In this document: positions 53,738 through 61,322 of the stretch, in pieces
How the letters are laid out: each line of letters starts with the position of its first letter
Numbering within the stretch: the first letter of the stretch is position 1
Assembly (NCBI GenBank): GCA_049889775.1
Contig: JBMHCT010000043.1
Coordinates: 124,001-188,000 of the forward strand
Direction of reading: 5' to 3'
DNA from: Jejuia sp049889775
GTDB lineage: Bacteria; Bacteroidota; Bacteroidia; Flavobacteriales; Flavobacteriaceae
DNA length: 64,000 nucleotides
Notes under the pieces: generated by a model
Seen by the model: the letters and a program-made list of their open reading frames with translations, nothing else
What the model was told of the DNA's origin: nothing
Database searches by the model: none
Translations under genes and position numbers: made by a program

Positions 53738-54673
53738 ATGAAAATTCTACACCTAGATACAAATCACCAATTGTTGCTCAATCAATTAAACGCTTTGGGT
53801 TTTGAAAATCATGAAGATTATACCTCTACCAAAGAAGAAATAGAAGCCAAAATTTCAAATTATGATGGCATCATTATAAGAAGTAGGTTTACTATTGACA
53901 CCCAATTTTTAGATGCAGCGGCCAATTTAAAATTTATTGGAAGAGTAGGTGCAGGTCTTGAAAATATTGATTGCGATTATGCTGAAACTAAGAGTGTGTA
54001 TTTAATTTCAGCACCAGAAGGGAACAGAAATGCTGTTGGAGAACATACTTTGGGAATGCTATTATCACTGTTCAATAAATTAAATAAAGCCGATAGAGAA
54101 GTAAGAGCAGGTAAGTGGCTGCGAGAAGAAAATCGTGGTATTGAGTTGGACGGACTTACAGTTGGGTTGATTGGTTATGGTAATATGGGAAAAGCCTTTG
54201 CGAAAAAGCTTAGAGGTTTTGATATTGAGGTGTTGTGTTATGACATTAAAGCTGATGTAGGTGATGAAAATGCAACTCAAATAACGCTTGAAGAATTTCA
54301 AGAACGGGTTGATGTGGTTAGTTTGCATACGCCTCAAACACCATTAACCTTAAATATGATGAATTCAGTATTCATCAAGGAATTTAAAAAACCATTTTGG
54401 TTGTTAAATACGGCTCGTGGAAAAAGTGTGGTAACAGTAGATTTAGTTGAAGCTTTAAAATCTGGCAAAGTATTAGGAGCTGGATTAGATGTTTTAGAAT
54501 ATGAGAAAAAGTCGTTTGAAAGTTTGTTTTCTCGAGATATGCCAGAGGCATTTCAGTATCTAATTCAAGCTGAAAATGTAATTCTATCGCCACATGTTGC
54601 AGGTTGGACGGTTGAAAGTAAGCGCAAATTGGCACAGACTATTGTTGATAAGATTAAAGCTAAATTTTGTTAA
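53738..54673 (+). CDS. D-2-hydroxyacid dehydrogenase (SerA-like)
   Basis: NAD-dependent dehydrogenase of the 3-phosphoglycerate dehydrogenase family, 311 residues. Rossmann motif VGLIGYGNMGKAFAKKL (about residue 140), catalytic Arg in NTARGKSVV, Glu in DVLEYE and His in SPHVAGWT are all present. No C-terminal ACT domain, so it is not the regulated PGDH form. The actual substrate is unknown; serine-pathway use is plausible. The LuxR gene follows by 9 bases. Confidence 0.92.
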   Translation: MKILHLDTNHQLLLNQLNALGFENHEDYTSTKEEIEAKISNYDGIIIRSRFTIDTQFLDAAANLKFIGRVGAGLENIDCDYAETKSVYLISAPEGNRNAVGEHTLGMLLSLFNKLNKADREVRAGKWLREENRGIELDGLTVGLIGYGNMGKAFAKKLRGFDIEVLCYDIKADVGDENATQITLEEFQERVDVVSLHTPQTPLTLNMMNSVFIKEFKKPFWLLNTARGKSVVTVDLVEALKSGKVLGAGLDVLEYEKKSFESLFSRDMPEAFQYLIQAENVILSPHVAGWTVESKRKLAQTIVDKIKAKFC

Positions 54674-54682
54674 TTTTAATTC

Positions 54683-55093
54683 GTGAAAAAAACCATTCTT
54701 GTTTTTTCAGGTTTAATTTTAGCTTTGGTGCTTTTGTTCCAATTAAGTACCTATTCCATTCATTCGGGTAACTTAAAAATAGAATTTGCCGTAGCCATAA
54801 TTGCAATTGTGTTTTTAGTGGTTGGTATTTATATCAATAAGAAGAGTCTAAATAAGCAACAACAAGAAACAGCAGAGATAAACCATCATAAAATTAAAGA
54901 GCTAGAAATTAGTTCTCGAGAGTATGAAGTGCTCCAAGCGATTTCTGAAGGACTATCAAATAAGGAAATTGCGGATAAATTATTTCTTTCTGAAAGCACT
55001 ATAAAAACTCATGTTTCTAACTTGTTAGTAAAACTTAATGCGAAGCGAAGGACTCAAGCGCTTCAAATTGCGAAGGATTATCGAATTATTTAA
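54683..55093 (+). CDS. Membrane-anchored LuxR-type HTH protein
   Basis: A 136-residue protein starting at GTG: two hydrophobic helices (about residues 4-24 and 31-51), a short coiled linker and a LuxR HTH domain (ISSREYEVLQAISEGLSNKE, LFLSESTIKTHVSNLL). No receiver or ligand domain. DNA-binding from the membrane is implied. It may be regulated through the membrane part. It follows the dehydrogenase by 9 bases and is followed by family D hairpins that may terminate the transcript. Confidence 0.85.
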   Translation: MKKTILVFSGLILALVLLFQLSTYSIHSGNLKIEFAVAIIAIVFLVVGIYINKKSLNKQQQETAEINHHKIKELEISSREYEVLQAISEGLSNKEIADKLFLSESTIKTHVSNLLVKLNAKRRTQALQIAKDYRII

Positions 55094-55111
55094 TTTTTTA
55101 CACACCCCTTA

Positions 55112-55180
55112 TTCCCCTCTTTTTAGAGGGGAAACTCATACGTGTTACTTTTCCTCCTAAAAAGGTGGGAGTAAGGGAGG
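55112..55180. repeat. Family D tandem hairpins
   Basis: First TTCCCCTCT/AGAGGGGAA with a TTTT loop (55112-55133), then CCTCC.../...GGGAGTAAGGGAGG (55153-55180). These G-rich/C-rich hairpins resemble the palindromes at 1103-1119 and 10917-10931. They lie after the LuxR gene and could also stop transcription. The remaining 145 bases to the next gene hold nothing clear. Confidence 0.6.
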
Positions 55181-55325
55181 CGTTATTATAGTTCAATTCA
55201 TTTTAATTTTCATACATTTAAACTAAAGTACTAGTGGTTTGGTACTTTAGTATGAGTGCCATTTCTACCCCTATTCCTAGTTTTGTTTCAGAATTATTAA
55301 TCAAATCAAATTAAAAATTAATCAC

Positions 55326-55697
55326 ATGAAATTAGGTGCATTTTCAATTAGTCTTAGCGTAAAGGATATCAATAAATCTAAGGCGTTTTATGAGCATTTA
55401 GGTTTCAGCGTTTTTGCTGGAAGTTTAGAACAAAATTATCTTATTATGAAAAATGGTAACGCTCTGGTTGGGCTATTTCAAGGTATGTTTGAGCAGAATA
55501 TTTTAACCTTTAATCCTGGATGGGATGAAAACGCAAATGCCCTTGATGAATATGATGACGTTAGAGCTATTCAAAAGCACTTAAAGAACGAAAATATTGC
55601 ATTAGTTCAAGAGGCTGATGAAAATACTACTGGTCCAGCAAGTGTTGTGCTGACTGATCCTGATGGCAATACTATTTTAATAGATCAACATATTTAA
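55326..55697 (+). CDS. VOC family protein (glyoxalase/bleomycin-resistance fold)
   Basis: A 123-residue single-domain VOC protein, MKLGAFSISLSVKDINKSKAFYEHLGF at the front and VVLTDPDGNTILIDQH at the end, the two beta-alpha-beta modules. The metal ligands are not all obvious (no N-terminal His/Glu pair in the canonical positions), so catalysis is uncertain. First of several small accessory genes here (DUF4199, DUF1801, a second VOC) on the same strand. Its start was placed at the ATG before KLGAFS. Confidence 0.85.
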   Translation: MKLGAFSISLSVKDINKSKAFYEHLGFSVFAGSLEQNYLIMKNGNALVGLFQGMFEQNILTFNPGWDENANALDEYDDVRAIQKHLKNENIALVQEADENTTGPASVVLTDPDGNTILIDQHI

Positions 55698-55707
55698 TAA
55701 AGAGGAT

Positions 55708-56166
55708 ATGAAAAATACAGTTTTGAAATATGGTTTATTTGGATGCGTTACTGGGTTTTTGATTTTTGTACTTCATCTTGCTTTTAGTAAATATTTTGAT
55801 TTTGGCACCCTTGAAGTTTTAGGATATATATCAATTTTTCTATCTCTTTCTTTTATTTTCTTTGGTATAAAACATTATCGAGATAAAGTTAATGATGGTA
55901 AAATTTCTCTAGGAAAAGCAATTATTATTGGTTTATTAATTTCAGTCTTGGTAGGCATAGGTATTGGAATAGCCGATTTTATCTATACAAAATTTATCAA
56001 TCCTAATTTTTTTGATGAGTATGCGCAAATGTTAATTAATGAAGGGCGCGAAGATGAATTGATGGAAATGACAAGTTTTGTGGCAGCATTATTTATGATA
56101 GCTATAGTTACGGTAATTGGATTTATTATATCTTTAATTTCAGGGTTAATTCTTCAACGTAAATAA
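55708..56166 (+). CDS. DUF4199 family membrane protein (second copy)
   Basis: A 152-residue inner-membrane protein with four hydrophobic helices and the family signature HYRDKVNDGKISLGKAIIIGLLISVLVGI. Similar in size and layout to the DUF4199 protein at 24111-24560, so the genome has at least two paralogues. Function unknown. It starts 10 bases after the VOC gene stop. Confidence 0.82.
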   Translation: MKNTVLKYGLFGCVTGFLIFVLHLAFSKYFDFGTLEVLGYISIFLSLSFIFFGIKHYRDKVNDGKISLGKAIIIGLLISVLVGIGIGIADFIYTKFINPNFFDEYAQMLINEGREDELMEMTSFVAALFMIAIVTVIGFIISLISGLILQRK

Positions 56167-56173
56167 ACAGCAT

Positions 56174-56632
56174 ATGCAATCAAAAGCAACCACACCAGAA
56201 CAGTATTTAGAGGAACTGCCAGAAGACAGAAAAGAAGTAATACTAAAGCTACGCGAGCAAATTTTAAATAATTTACCTGAGGGTTTTGTTGAGTGCATGA
56301 ATTATGGGATGCTGGGATATGTTATTCCGCATGAAGTCTATCCAAACGGTTACCACTGCGACCCTAAACAGCCTTTACCGTTTATGAATTTGGCTTCGCA
56401 AAAAAACTTTATAGCGGTTTACAGTATGACTATTTATGCTAAAGAGGGCCTGTACGATTGGTTTGTAGCTGAATATGCAAAACGATGCAAGTACAAACTG
56501 GATATGGGGAAAAGCTGTATTCGGTTTAAAAGAATGAATGACATTCCCTTTGAATTAATTGGTGAGTTAACTGCTAAAATTGATGTTAAGGAATGGATAG
56601 ATATTTACGAAAAGTCAATTAAGAAATCTTAA
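56174..56632 (+). CDS. DUF1801 family protein
   Basis: A 152-residue protein of the DUF1801 (YdhG-like) family: TPEQYLEELPEDRKEVILKLREQI, a MNYGMLGYVIPHEVYP block, FMNLASQKNFIAVYSM and the terminal LDMGKSCIRFKRMNDIPFELI. Fold related to the TATA-binding-like helix-grip proteins; function unknown. It follows the DUF4199 gene by 7 bases, forming a likely operon with the VOC gene. Confidence 0.88.
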   Translation: MQSKATTPEQYLEELPEDRKEVILKLREQILNNLPEGFVECMNYGMLGYVIPHEVYPNGYHCDPKQPLPFMNLASQKNFIAVYSMTIYAKEGLYDWFVAEYAKRCKYKLDMGKSCIRFKRMNDIPFELIGELTAKIDVKEWIDIYEKSIKKS

Positions 56633-56650
56633 TAATTGCGTTTGAGTAAG

Positions 56651-56863
56651 CGCGTTAGGGATTGTAGCGGCATCCTTTTTTGTGATTGCAAATACGCCGT
56701 CATTATGAGGAGGTACGACGAAGTAATCTCTTTGTTTTAGGAGATTGCCACAGGTAATTAGAAATTACCTTCGCAATGACACTCAAAAAAGATATAGCGT
56801 AAAGCCCGACCCGAGCATCTATGTTTATTAAGACTTTAGAATGTGACATCGAGGGTAACGCCC
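56651..56863 (-). repeat. Family A element, copy 4 (long form, interrupted)
   Basis: On the minus strand it runs GGGCGTTACCCTCGATG, then TGCTCGGGTCGGGCTTT, and ends GCCGCTACAATCCCTAACGCG. The 5' arm and the end match copy 1. The internal loop (CTTTTTTG...CAAAAAAGGATG) is interrupted by a family B element (56698-56780). It fills nearly all of the 318-base gap between DUF1801 and VOC; the rest shows nothing. Confidence 0.85.
56698..56780. repeat. Family B element, full copy nested in family A copy 4
   Basis: Ends CGTCATT and AATGAC are inverted repeats; centre AATCTC/GAGATT forms a hairpin around TTTGTTTTAG. An AATTAGAAATT palindrome is also inside. About 83 bp. The half copy at 7358-7396 matches its GAGATTGCCAC and CGCAATGAC part. 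Confidence 0.85.
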
Positions 56864-56950
56864 AAATAAAAATAATAATCTTTCTGATGTTGAACGCTTC
56901 TGCCAAACTAAGTTGAAGTATGATTCGGCATCTAAATAAAAACTACAACA

Positions 56951-57337
56951 ATGGAAAAACGAGTTACGGGAATAGGCGGATTGTTTTTTAAAACGACAGA
57001 CCCAAAAGATTCTAAGGCATGGTATAAAAAACACCTTGGGTTTAATACAGATGATTACGGTTGTACGTTTTGGTGGAAGGATGCGGATGGGAATGAGTGC
57101 ACGACACAATGGAGTCCGTTTCCTGAAGATACCACATATTATGAGCCTTCTAAGAAGGATTTTATGTTTAACTATCGCGTTGAGAATTTGGTAGAATTAT
57201 TGGAGGTTTTAAAAGCTGAAGGTGTAACCGTAGTTGGGGAGATGGAAGAATATGAGTATGGAAAATTTGGTTGGATACTTGATAATGATGGTAATAAAAT
57301 TGAACTTTGGGAGCCAATTGATGCTGCTTTTAAATAA
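56951..57337 (+). CDS. VOC family protein (second copy)
   Basis: A 128-residue VOC domain: GIGGLFFKTTDPKDSKAWYKKHLGF, then TFWWKDADGNECTTQWSPF and ILDNDGNKIELWEP at the end (Glu-type metal ligand). Similar to the putative glyoxalases in Bacteroidota. The TauE/SafE-type gene follows by 5 bases, probably in the same transcript. The start ATG is that before EKRVTGIGG. Confidence 0.88.
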   Translation: MEKRVTGIGGLFFKTTDPKDSKAWYKKHLGFNTDDYGCTFWWKDADGNECTTQWSPFPEDTTYYEPSKKDFMFNYRVENLVELLEVLKAEGVTVVGEMEEYEYGKFGWILDNDGNKIELWEPIDAAFK

Positions 57338-57342
57338 CCGAA

Positions 57343-58107
57343 TTGCAAATAACCGAGACATTTCAGGCCTATAACTTATCTTCTGCGCAATGGATTGCCA
57401 TAGCTTTTGCGGGTTTTATTTTAGGGTTTTCAAAATCTGGAATTAAGGGCATTGGCATCATTATCATATTAATTTTAGCTTTTGTTTTTGGCGAAAAAGC
57501 ATCTACAGGTGTTCTGTTACCTATGCTTATTGCGGCAGATATACTTGCGGTAATTTATTATAACCGGCATGCGCAATGGCGATTTATTAAGAAACTGATA
57601 CCTGCCATGGTTTTGGGTGTTTTGGTTGGCGTTTGGGTTGGAGATATTATTTCTGAAGTGGTATTTAAGAAGGTAATGGCCATTATCATCATAGGTTCAA
57701 TAGGGGTGATGTGGTATTTTGAACGTCGGAAAGCCAATAATATTCCGCGAAATAAAGTGTTTTCGAATTCGGTTGGATTTTTAGCGGGCTTTTCAACTAT
57801 GATCGGTAATCTTGCGGGACCAATTTCTAACATATACTTTCTAGCAGTACGCCTGCCAAAGAATGAGTTTATTGGTACGGGCGCATGGTTATTCTTTATC
57901 ATTAACGTGTTTAAGTTGCCCTTTCATTTTTTTGTTTGGAAAACCGTTACAAAGGAAAGCTTGGTGTTAAACATAGTGCTAATTCCAACTATTGTCATCG
58001 GATTCATGCTTGGTGCGACTATAGTAAAACGTATTTCAAATCTTAGTTATCGAAAGTTTATCATCTTTATTACGGCGGTGGGAGGATTACTTCTCCTTTT
58101 TAGATAA
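57343..58107 (+). CDS. TauE/SafE family membrane transporter
   Basis: A 254-residue inner-membrane protein with about eight hydrophobic helices and the family N-terminal signature (WIAIAFAGFILGFSKSGIKG), a central ADILAVIYYNRHAQWRFI and a glycine-rich NLAGPISNIYFLA block. TauE/SafE members export sulfite or organosulfonates. The only plausible start is TTG at 57343, five bases after the VOC stop; the first ATG is well inside. Confidence 0.85.
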   Translation: MQITETFQAYNLSSAQWIAIAFAGFILGFSKSGIKGIGIIIILILAFVFGEKASTGVLLPMLIAADILAVIYYNRHAQWRFIKKLIPAMVLGVLVGVWVGDIISEVVFKKVMAIIIIGSIGVMWYFERRKANNIPRNKVFSNSVGFLAGFSTMIGNLAGPISNIYFLAVRLPKNEFIGTGAWLFFIINVFKLPFHFFVWKTVTKESLVLNIVLIPTIVIGFMLGATIVKRISNLSYRKFIIFITAVGGLLLLFR

Positions 58108-58152
58108 GTTAAAAAAATGTAACCTTTTTAAACTTTGGAAGACATATAGTTA

Positions 58153-58176
58153 GTAGTAAATTCAATTTTTTACTAC
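58153..58176 (+). promoter_or_regulatory. Inverted repeat before the TM2 gene
   Basis: GTAGTAAA and TTTACTAC with an 8-base TTCAATTT spacer. The T-rich loop and lack of a T-run after it make it a weak terminator of the upstream gene. It may instead be an operator. Confidence 0.4.
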
Positions 58177-58209
58177 ATTTAAAAACTAATCAAAAAAAAA
58201 ACTAATATC

Positions 58210-58668
58210 ATGTCAGACGAAAAAAACTTAAGTGACGATTTAAACGATATGTTAGATGATGCTAAAGATGGTGCAAAAAAGGCAGCAGATAAAGCAGGAG
58301 AAATAGCAGGAGAGGCCAAAGAAAAAGCCAAGGAATTTGCTAGTGAGGCTAAGGAAACGGCATCTGAGTTTGCCGAAAGCGCCAAAGAAACTTTTACATC
58401 TGGAGATAATAAAAAGATTTTAGCTGGTATATTAGGCATTCTGTTTGGTGCGTTTGGTATTCATAAATTCGTGTTGGGTTATCAAAAAGAGGGTATTATT
58501 TTATTGGTAGTATCTATAATTGGAATTGTTTTATCCTGTGTTGGTATTGGAGTTCTTGTGGTGTGGGTTACTGGATTGATAGGGTTGATAGAAGGTATTA
58601 TCTACCTTACAAAATCGGACGAGGAATTTTACAACACCTATCAAGCAGGTAAAAAAGCTTGGTTTTAG
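58210..58668 (+). CDS. TM2-domain protein with LEA-like N-terminal helix
   Basis: A 152-residue protein. Residues 10-65 are a run of alanine/lysine/glutamate helical repeats (GAKKAADKAGEIAGEAKEKA) of LEA/apolipoprotein-like character, followed by a TM2 domain (about 72-140, LGILFGAFGIHKFVLGYQK with two helices). The combination suggests a stress-related membrane protein. Function unknown. Stands alone, with a good AT-rich leader. Confidence 0.85.
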   Translation: MSDEKNLSDDLNDMLDDAKDGAKKAADKAGEIAGEAKEKAKEFASEAKETASEFAESAKETFTSGDNKKILAGILGILFGAFGIHKFVLGYQKEGIILLVVSIIGIVLSCVGIGVLVVWVTGLIGLIEGIIYLTKSDEEFYNTYQAGKKAWF

Positions 58669-58726
58669 AATAGAATTTTAAAGTCTGGAGTTATGCGCTC
58701 TGGGCTTTTTTTACGATTTATATATC

Positions 58727-58762
58727 GTAATATTGCAATATTACATTTAATTACTATATTTG
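58727..58762 (+). promoter_or_regulatory. arsR operator-promoter
   Basis: A perfect 18-bp palindrome, GTAATATTGCAATATTAC (58727-58744), contains the TTG -33 element (58733-58735) and is 10 bases upstream of TATATTTG (58755-58762), 19 bases spacing. A dimeric repressor bound there would block RNA polymerase. Confidence 0.85.
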
Positions 58763-58779
58763 TCTCGATAAAAATAACT

Positions 58780-59103
58780 ATGGGAGCTTCAAAACTGCAT
58801 ATTTATTCTGAAGAAATAAATCGAATGGCTACAATAGCTAAGGTGTTTGCGCATCCGGCTCGTATTTCGATTTTGCAATATATAAGTAAGCAAGATTCTT
58901 GCATTTGCAATGATATAGTAGATGAGATAGGTTTGTCTCAACCTACAATTTCACAACATTTAAAAGTAATTAACGAAGCAGGATTGTTAAAAGGTAGTTT
59001 TGAAGGCAGAAGCATTTGTTATTGTTTGAATGTTGAACGATTTCAAGAGTTTCAGTGCCAATTAAATACATTTTTTAATGCGACGGCATCTAATTGCTGT
59101 TAA
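58780..59103 (+). CDS. arsR: ArsR family metalloregulator
   Basis: A 107-residue winged-helix repressor: AHPARISILQYI, KQDSCICNDIVDEIGLSQPTISQHLK (the recognition helix with the CxC metal site), CYCLNVERFQ and a C-terminal SNCC. Starts at 58780, because the promoter box ends at 58762 and an upstream in-frame ATG at 58693 would lie before the transcription start. It should dissociate from the palindrome upstream when As(III)/Sb(III) binds. Confidence 0.92.
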   Translation: MGASKLHIYSEEINRMATIAKVFAHPARISILQYISKQDSCICNDIVDEIGLSQPTISQHLKVINEAGLLKGSFEGRSICYCLNVERFQEFQCQLNTFFNATASNCC

Positions 59104-59125
59104 TGATAACCTAAATTACAAGAGT

Positions 59126-59620
59126 ATGAAAACACAAGAATTACTATCCATTTTAGAATCGAACAAAGATAAGACCCTACTTTTTGAATATTCTGAAGGC
59201 GTATTTGTAGGAGCAAATTATCATATTACCGAAGTAAAGCATGTTGCTATAGATTCTGTTGATTGTGGTGCGGGAATTGATAGTTGGAATGAAACCATTA
59301 TTCAGCTTTGGGAAAGTCCTAAAGAAAAGGAAAGAACAGAATTTATAACAGTACTTAAGGCTCTAGGGATTTTGAATAAAGTGGGAAACATGAAGCCTTA
59401 CTCTATTGATGCTGAAGTTAAGTTTGAATATGGCAATGAGACGTTCCATACCGCCCAACTATTTATTAACGATTTTGAAATACGCGGACATAACTTAATT
59501 TTTAAATTAGCGGTGGAAAAAACGGATTGTAAGGCAAAAGAAGCTTGTGGAGTTACTGAAATTGTTGAAACAACTGAGACTTCAGAGATGTGCTGCTCAC
59601 CAAACAGCGGGTGTTGCTGA
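59126..59620 (+). CDS. DUF6428 family protein
   Basis: A 164-residue protein (starting MKTQELLSILESNKDKTLLF) with a beta-rich domain (FVGANYHITEVKHVAIDSVDCG) and a cysteine-rich tail (CCSPNSGCC). DUF6428 genes are adjacent to arsR in many Flavobacteriia, as I recall; the tail could bind soft metals. A start at 59078 is possible but overlaps arsR; ATG 59126 is better placed. It is 22 bases after arsR, in the same operon. Confidence 0.78.
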   Translation: MKTQELLSILESNKDKTLLFEYSEGVFVGANYHITEVKHVAIDSVDCGAGIDSWNETIIQLWESPKEKERTEFITVLKALGILNKVGNMKPYSIDAEVKFEYGNETFHTAQLFINDFEIRGHNLIFKLAVEKTDCKAKEACGVTEIVETTETSEMCCSPNSGCC

Positions 59621-59684
59621 TCATTCTGTAATTGTAAAGCGCGTAAGGACGTGATAATCTTTTCATTAAACTATTAAACATAGA

Positions 59685-60296
59685 ATGACAATATTCAAAG
59701 ACATTTCTAATGTAATAGAAACATTAGGTATAGATATAATTTCTGAGGAAAGAAAAGGAGTTTTGAATCAATTATCAGATTACATAAAGGATAAAATCAA
59801 ATCAAATGATACAATTCTTCTAAATTTTATTTGCACGCATAATTCAAGACGTAGCCATTTATCTCAGATTTGGGCGCAAACGATGGCGGCATATTTTAAT
59901 ATTAAAAATGTGTTTTGTTACTCTGGTGGTACCGAAGCTACTGCTATGTTTCCTAAAGTTGGGGAAACTTTATCTAACCAAGGATTTGCTATTGGTAAGC
60001 TTTCAGAAGAAGAAAACCCTGTTTATGCGATAAAGTTTTCTGAAAATGCTCACCCCATAATTGCATTTTCAAAAAAGTATGATGCTGATTTTAACCCAAC
60101 CTCAGAATTTGCTGCAATTATGACCTGTTCTTCGGCAGATGAGGGCTGCCCAATGGTATTTGGTTGTGATAAACGTATTGCCATTACTTATGAAGACCCT
60201 AAGAAGTCTGATGGCACACCGCAACAAACAGAAACGTATTTAGAACGTAGTTTGCAGATTGCCACAGAGATGAAGTTTGTTTTTAGCAAGCTTTAA
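59685..60296 (+). CDS. arsC: Arsenate reductase-like, LMW-PTP-fold protein
   Basis: A 203-residue protein with an LMW-phosphatase P-loop (FICTHNSRRSHLSQIW, Cys50-x5-Arg56) and, about 100 residues later, TCSSADEGCPM, where Cys-x6-Cys matches the C82/C89 pair of thioredoxin-coupled ArsC (pI258 type). A GTPQQTETYLERS-like end follows. It would reduce As(V) with a disulfide cascade. It sits 64 bases after DUF6428 in the arsR operon; no efflux gene (acr3/arsB) follows. Confidence 0.88.
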   Translation: MTIFKDISNVIETLGIDIISEERKGVLNQLSDYIKDKIKSNDTILLNFICTHNSRRSHLSQIWAQTMAAYFNIKNVFCYSGGTEATAMFPKVGETLSNQGFAIGKLSEEENPVYAIKFSENAHPIIAFSKKYDADFNPTSEFAAIMTCSSADEGCPMVFGCDKRIAITYEDPKKSDGTPQQTETYLERSLQIATEMKFVFSKL

Positions 60297-60311
60297 TACT
60301 AAAACATTTAA

Positions 60312-61322
60312 TTAAAGGCCATAATCAAAAGGTAATAAATCGCCAAAGCGCCTACTACCAATATACCCTGAGAAAATAATCTTGCTGACTTTGTTGTAAT
60401 TCCCATAGATATCCACTAAGAAATAAGGTGATCGTACTTGAGTTTGAGAAAACTGTTTGTTTCTATAGGAAATAGAGAAGTCGTTTTTTTTCAGATTTAT
60501 CTTTTTAATACCATTATCAAAAAGTTCAATTTCAAAAACTTGATGTATTGGCACACTAGTACGATTTACATGTATTTTAAATTTCTCCTCTTCCAAGTTG
60601 CCAGCGTATAAGGCGCGCATAAATTGTAAGGTAGAACCTCTATAAGCCCTGGCTCTGTTTCTGATGGCTTTTTGTCTATTAAAAACGGGCATGTCTTGGT
60701 AATAGGGATTGCCCTGAAAACCAGCTTCATTTACCTCAAAATTATTTGTCTTTGGATTGGCATGGGCAAATTTTGCCGAAAACGAACTGAGATCGTAAGT
60801 TATTAAATATTGAAGCGCCACATTCTCAATTTTCAAAGGTTCATAAGAGTAAGCGATAAGTCGATTTTCCTTTTTCAAATATTTGAGTATTACAGCTTCT
60901 TCATTAAGTATTGTGCAAGATGTGCCAAATCCCGATGTACCTAAAAATTCGCGTCTAAATACTTTAAGTTTTTCTTTTCGTGTAAGACCATCATTAGCAT
61001 TTATGACAACTTCATCTAAAGATTCGTGAGATTCTTCTAGTTGGATATTGAGGAATTTTGGATTGCGGTAATCAGTTATTAACTGTTTTTTATAACCTAA
61101 ATAGGTGATGACTAGCGGTGATTGTATCGCGTTAGTATAACTAAAGGAAAATTCTCCTTTATTGTTTGTAGTAGTACCCTTAGTTGTATTATCAAAATAA
61201 ATAGCAACAGCTTCAAGAGGTTGTTTTGTGGTTGCATCAATAATTTTACCCGAAATAGTTTGACCGCACACCAAGTTGGTAATACAAACAAAAACTATTA
61301 GAGATAAGATTTTAAGGTTCAT
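60312..61322 (-). CDS. Carboxypeptidase-regulatory-like domain protein
   Basis: A 336-residue exported protein. Signal peptide (1-20), carboxypeptidase-like regulatory domain (about 21-100, GKIIDATTKQPLEAVAIYF, LNIQLEESHESLDEVVI), then a unique domain with KVFRREFLGTSGFGTSCTI and MRALYAGNLEEEKFKIHV. Similar to the DUF5686-type or 'carboxypeptidase-like' outer-membrane proteins in Bacteroidota. The start overlaps the OlsF-type gene end by 11 bases, so it is co-translated. The function is unknown. Confidence 0.78.
   Translation of the reverse strand: MNLKILSLIVFVCITNLVCGQTISGKIIDATTKQPLEAVAIYFDNTTKGTTTNNKGEFSFSYTNAIQSPLVITYLGYKKQLITDYRNPKFLNIQLEESHESLDEVVINANDGLTRKEKLKVFRREFLGTSGFGTSCTILNEEAVILKYLKKENRLIAYSYEPLKIENVALQYLITYDLSSFSAKFAHANPKTNNFEVNEAGFQGNPYYQDMPVFNRQKAIRNRARAYRGSTLQFMRALYAGNLEEEKFKIHVNRTSVPIHQVFEIELFDNGIKKINLKKNDFSISYRNKQFSQTQVRSPYFLVDIYGNYNKVSKIIFSGYIGSRRFGDLLPFDYGL

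Noticed and set aside
58693..59103. Longer arsR start at 58693
   Set aside because: It lies upstream of the operator and -7 box, so it would precede the transcription start.
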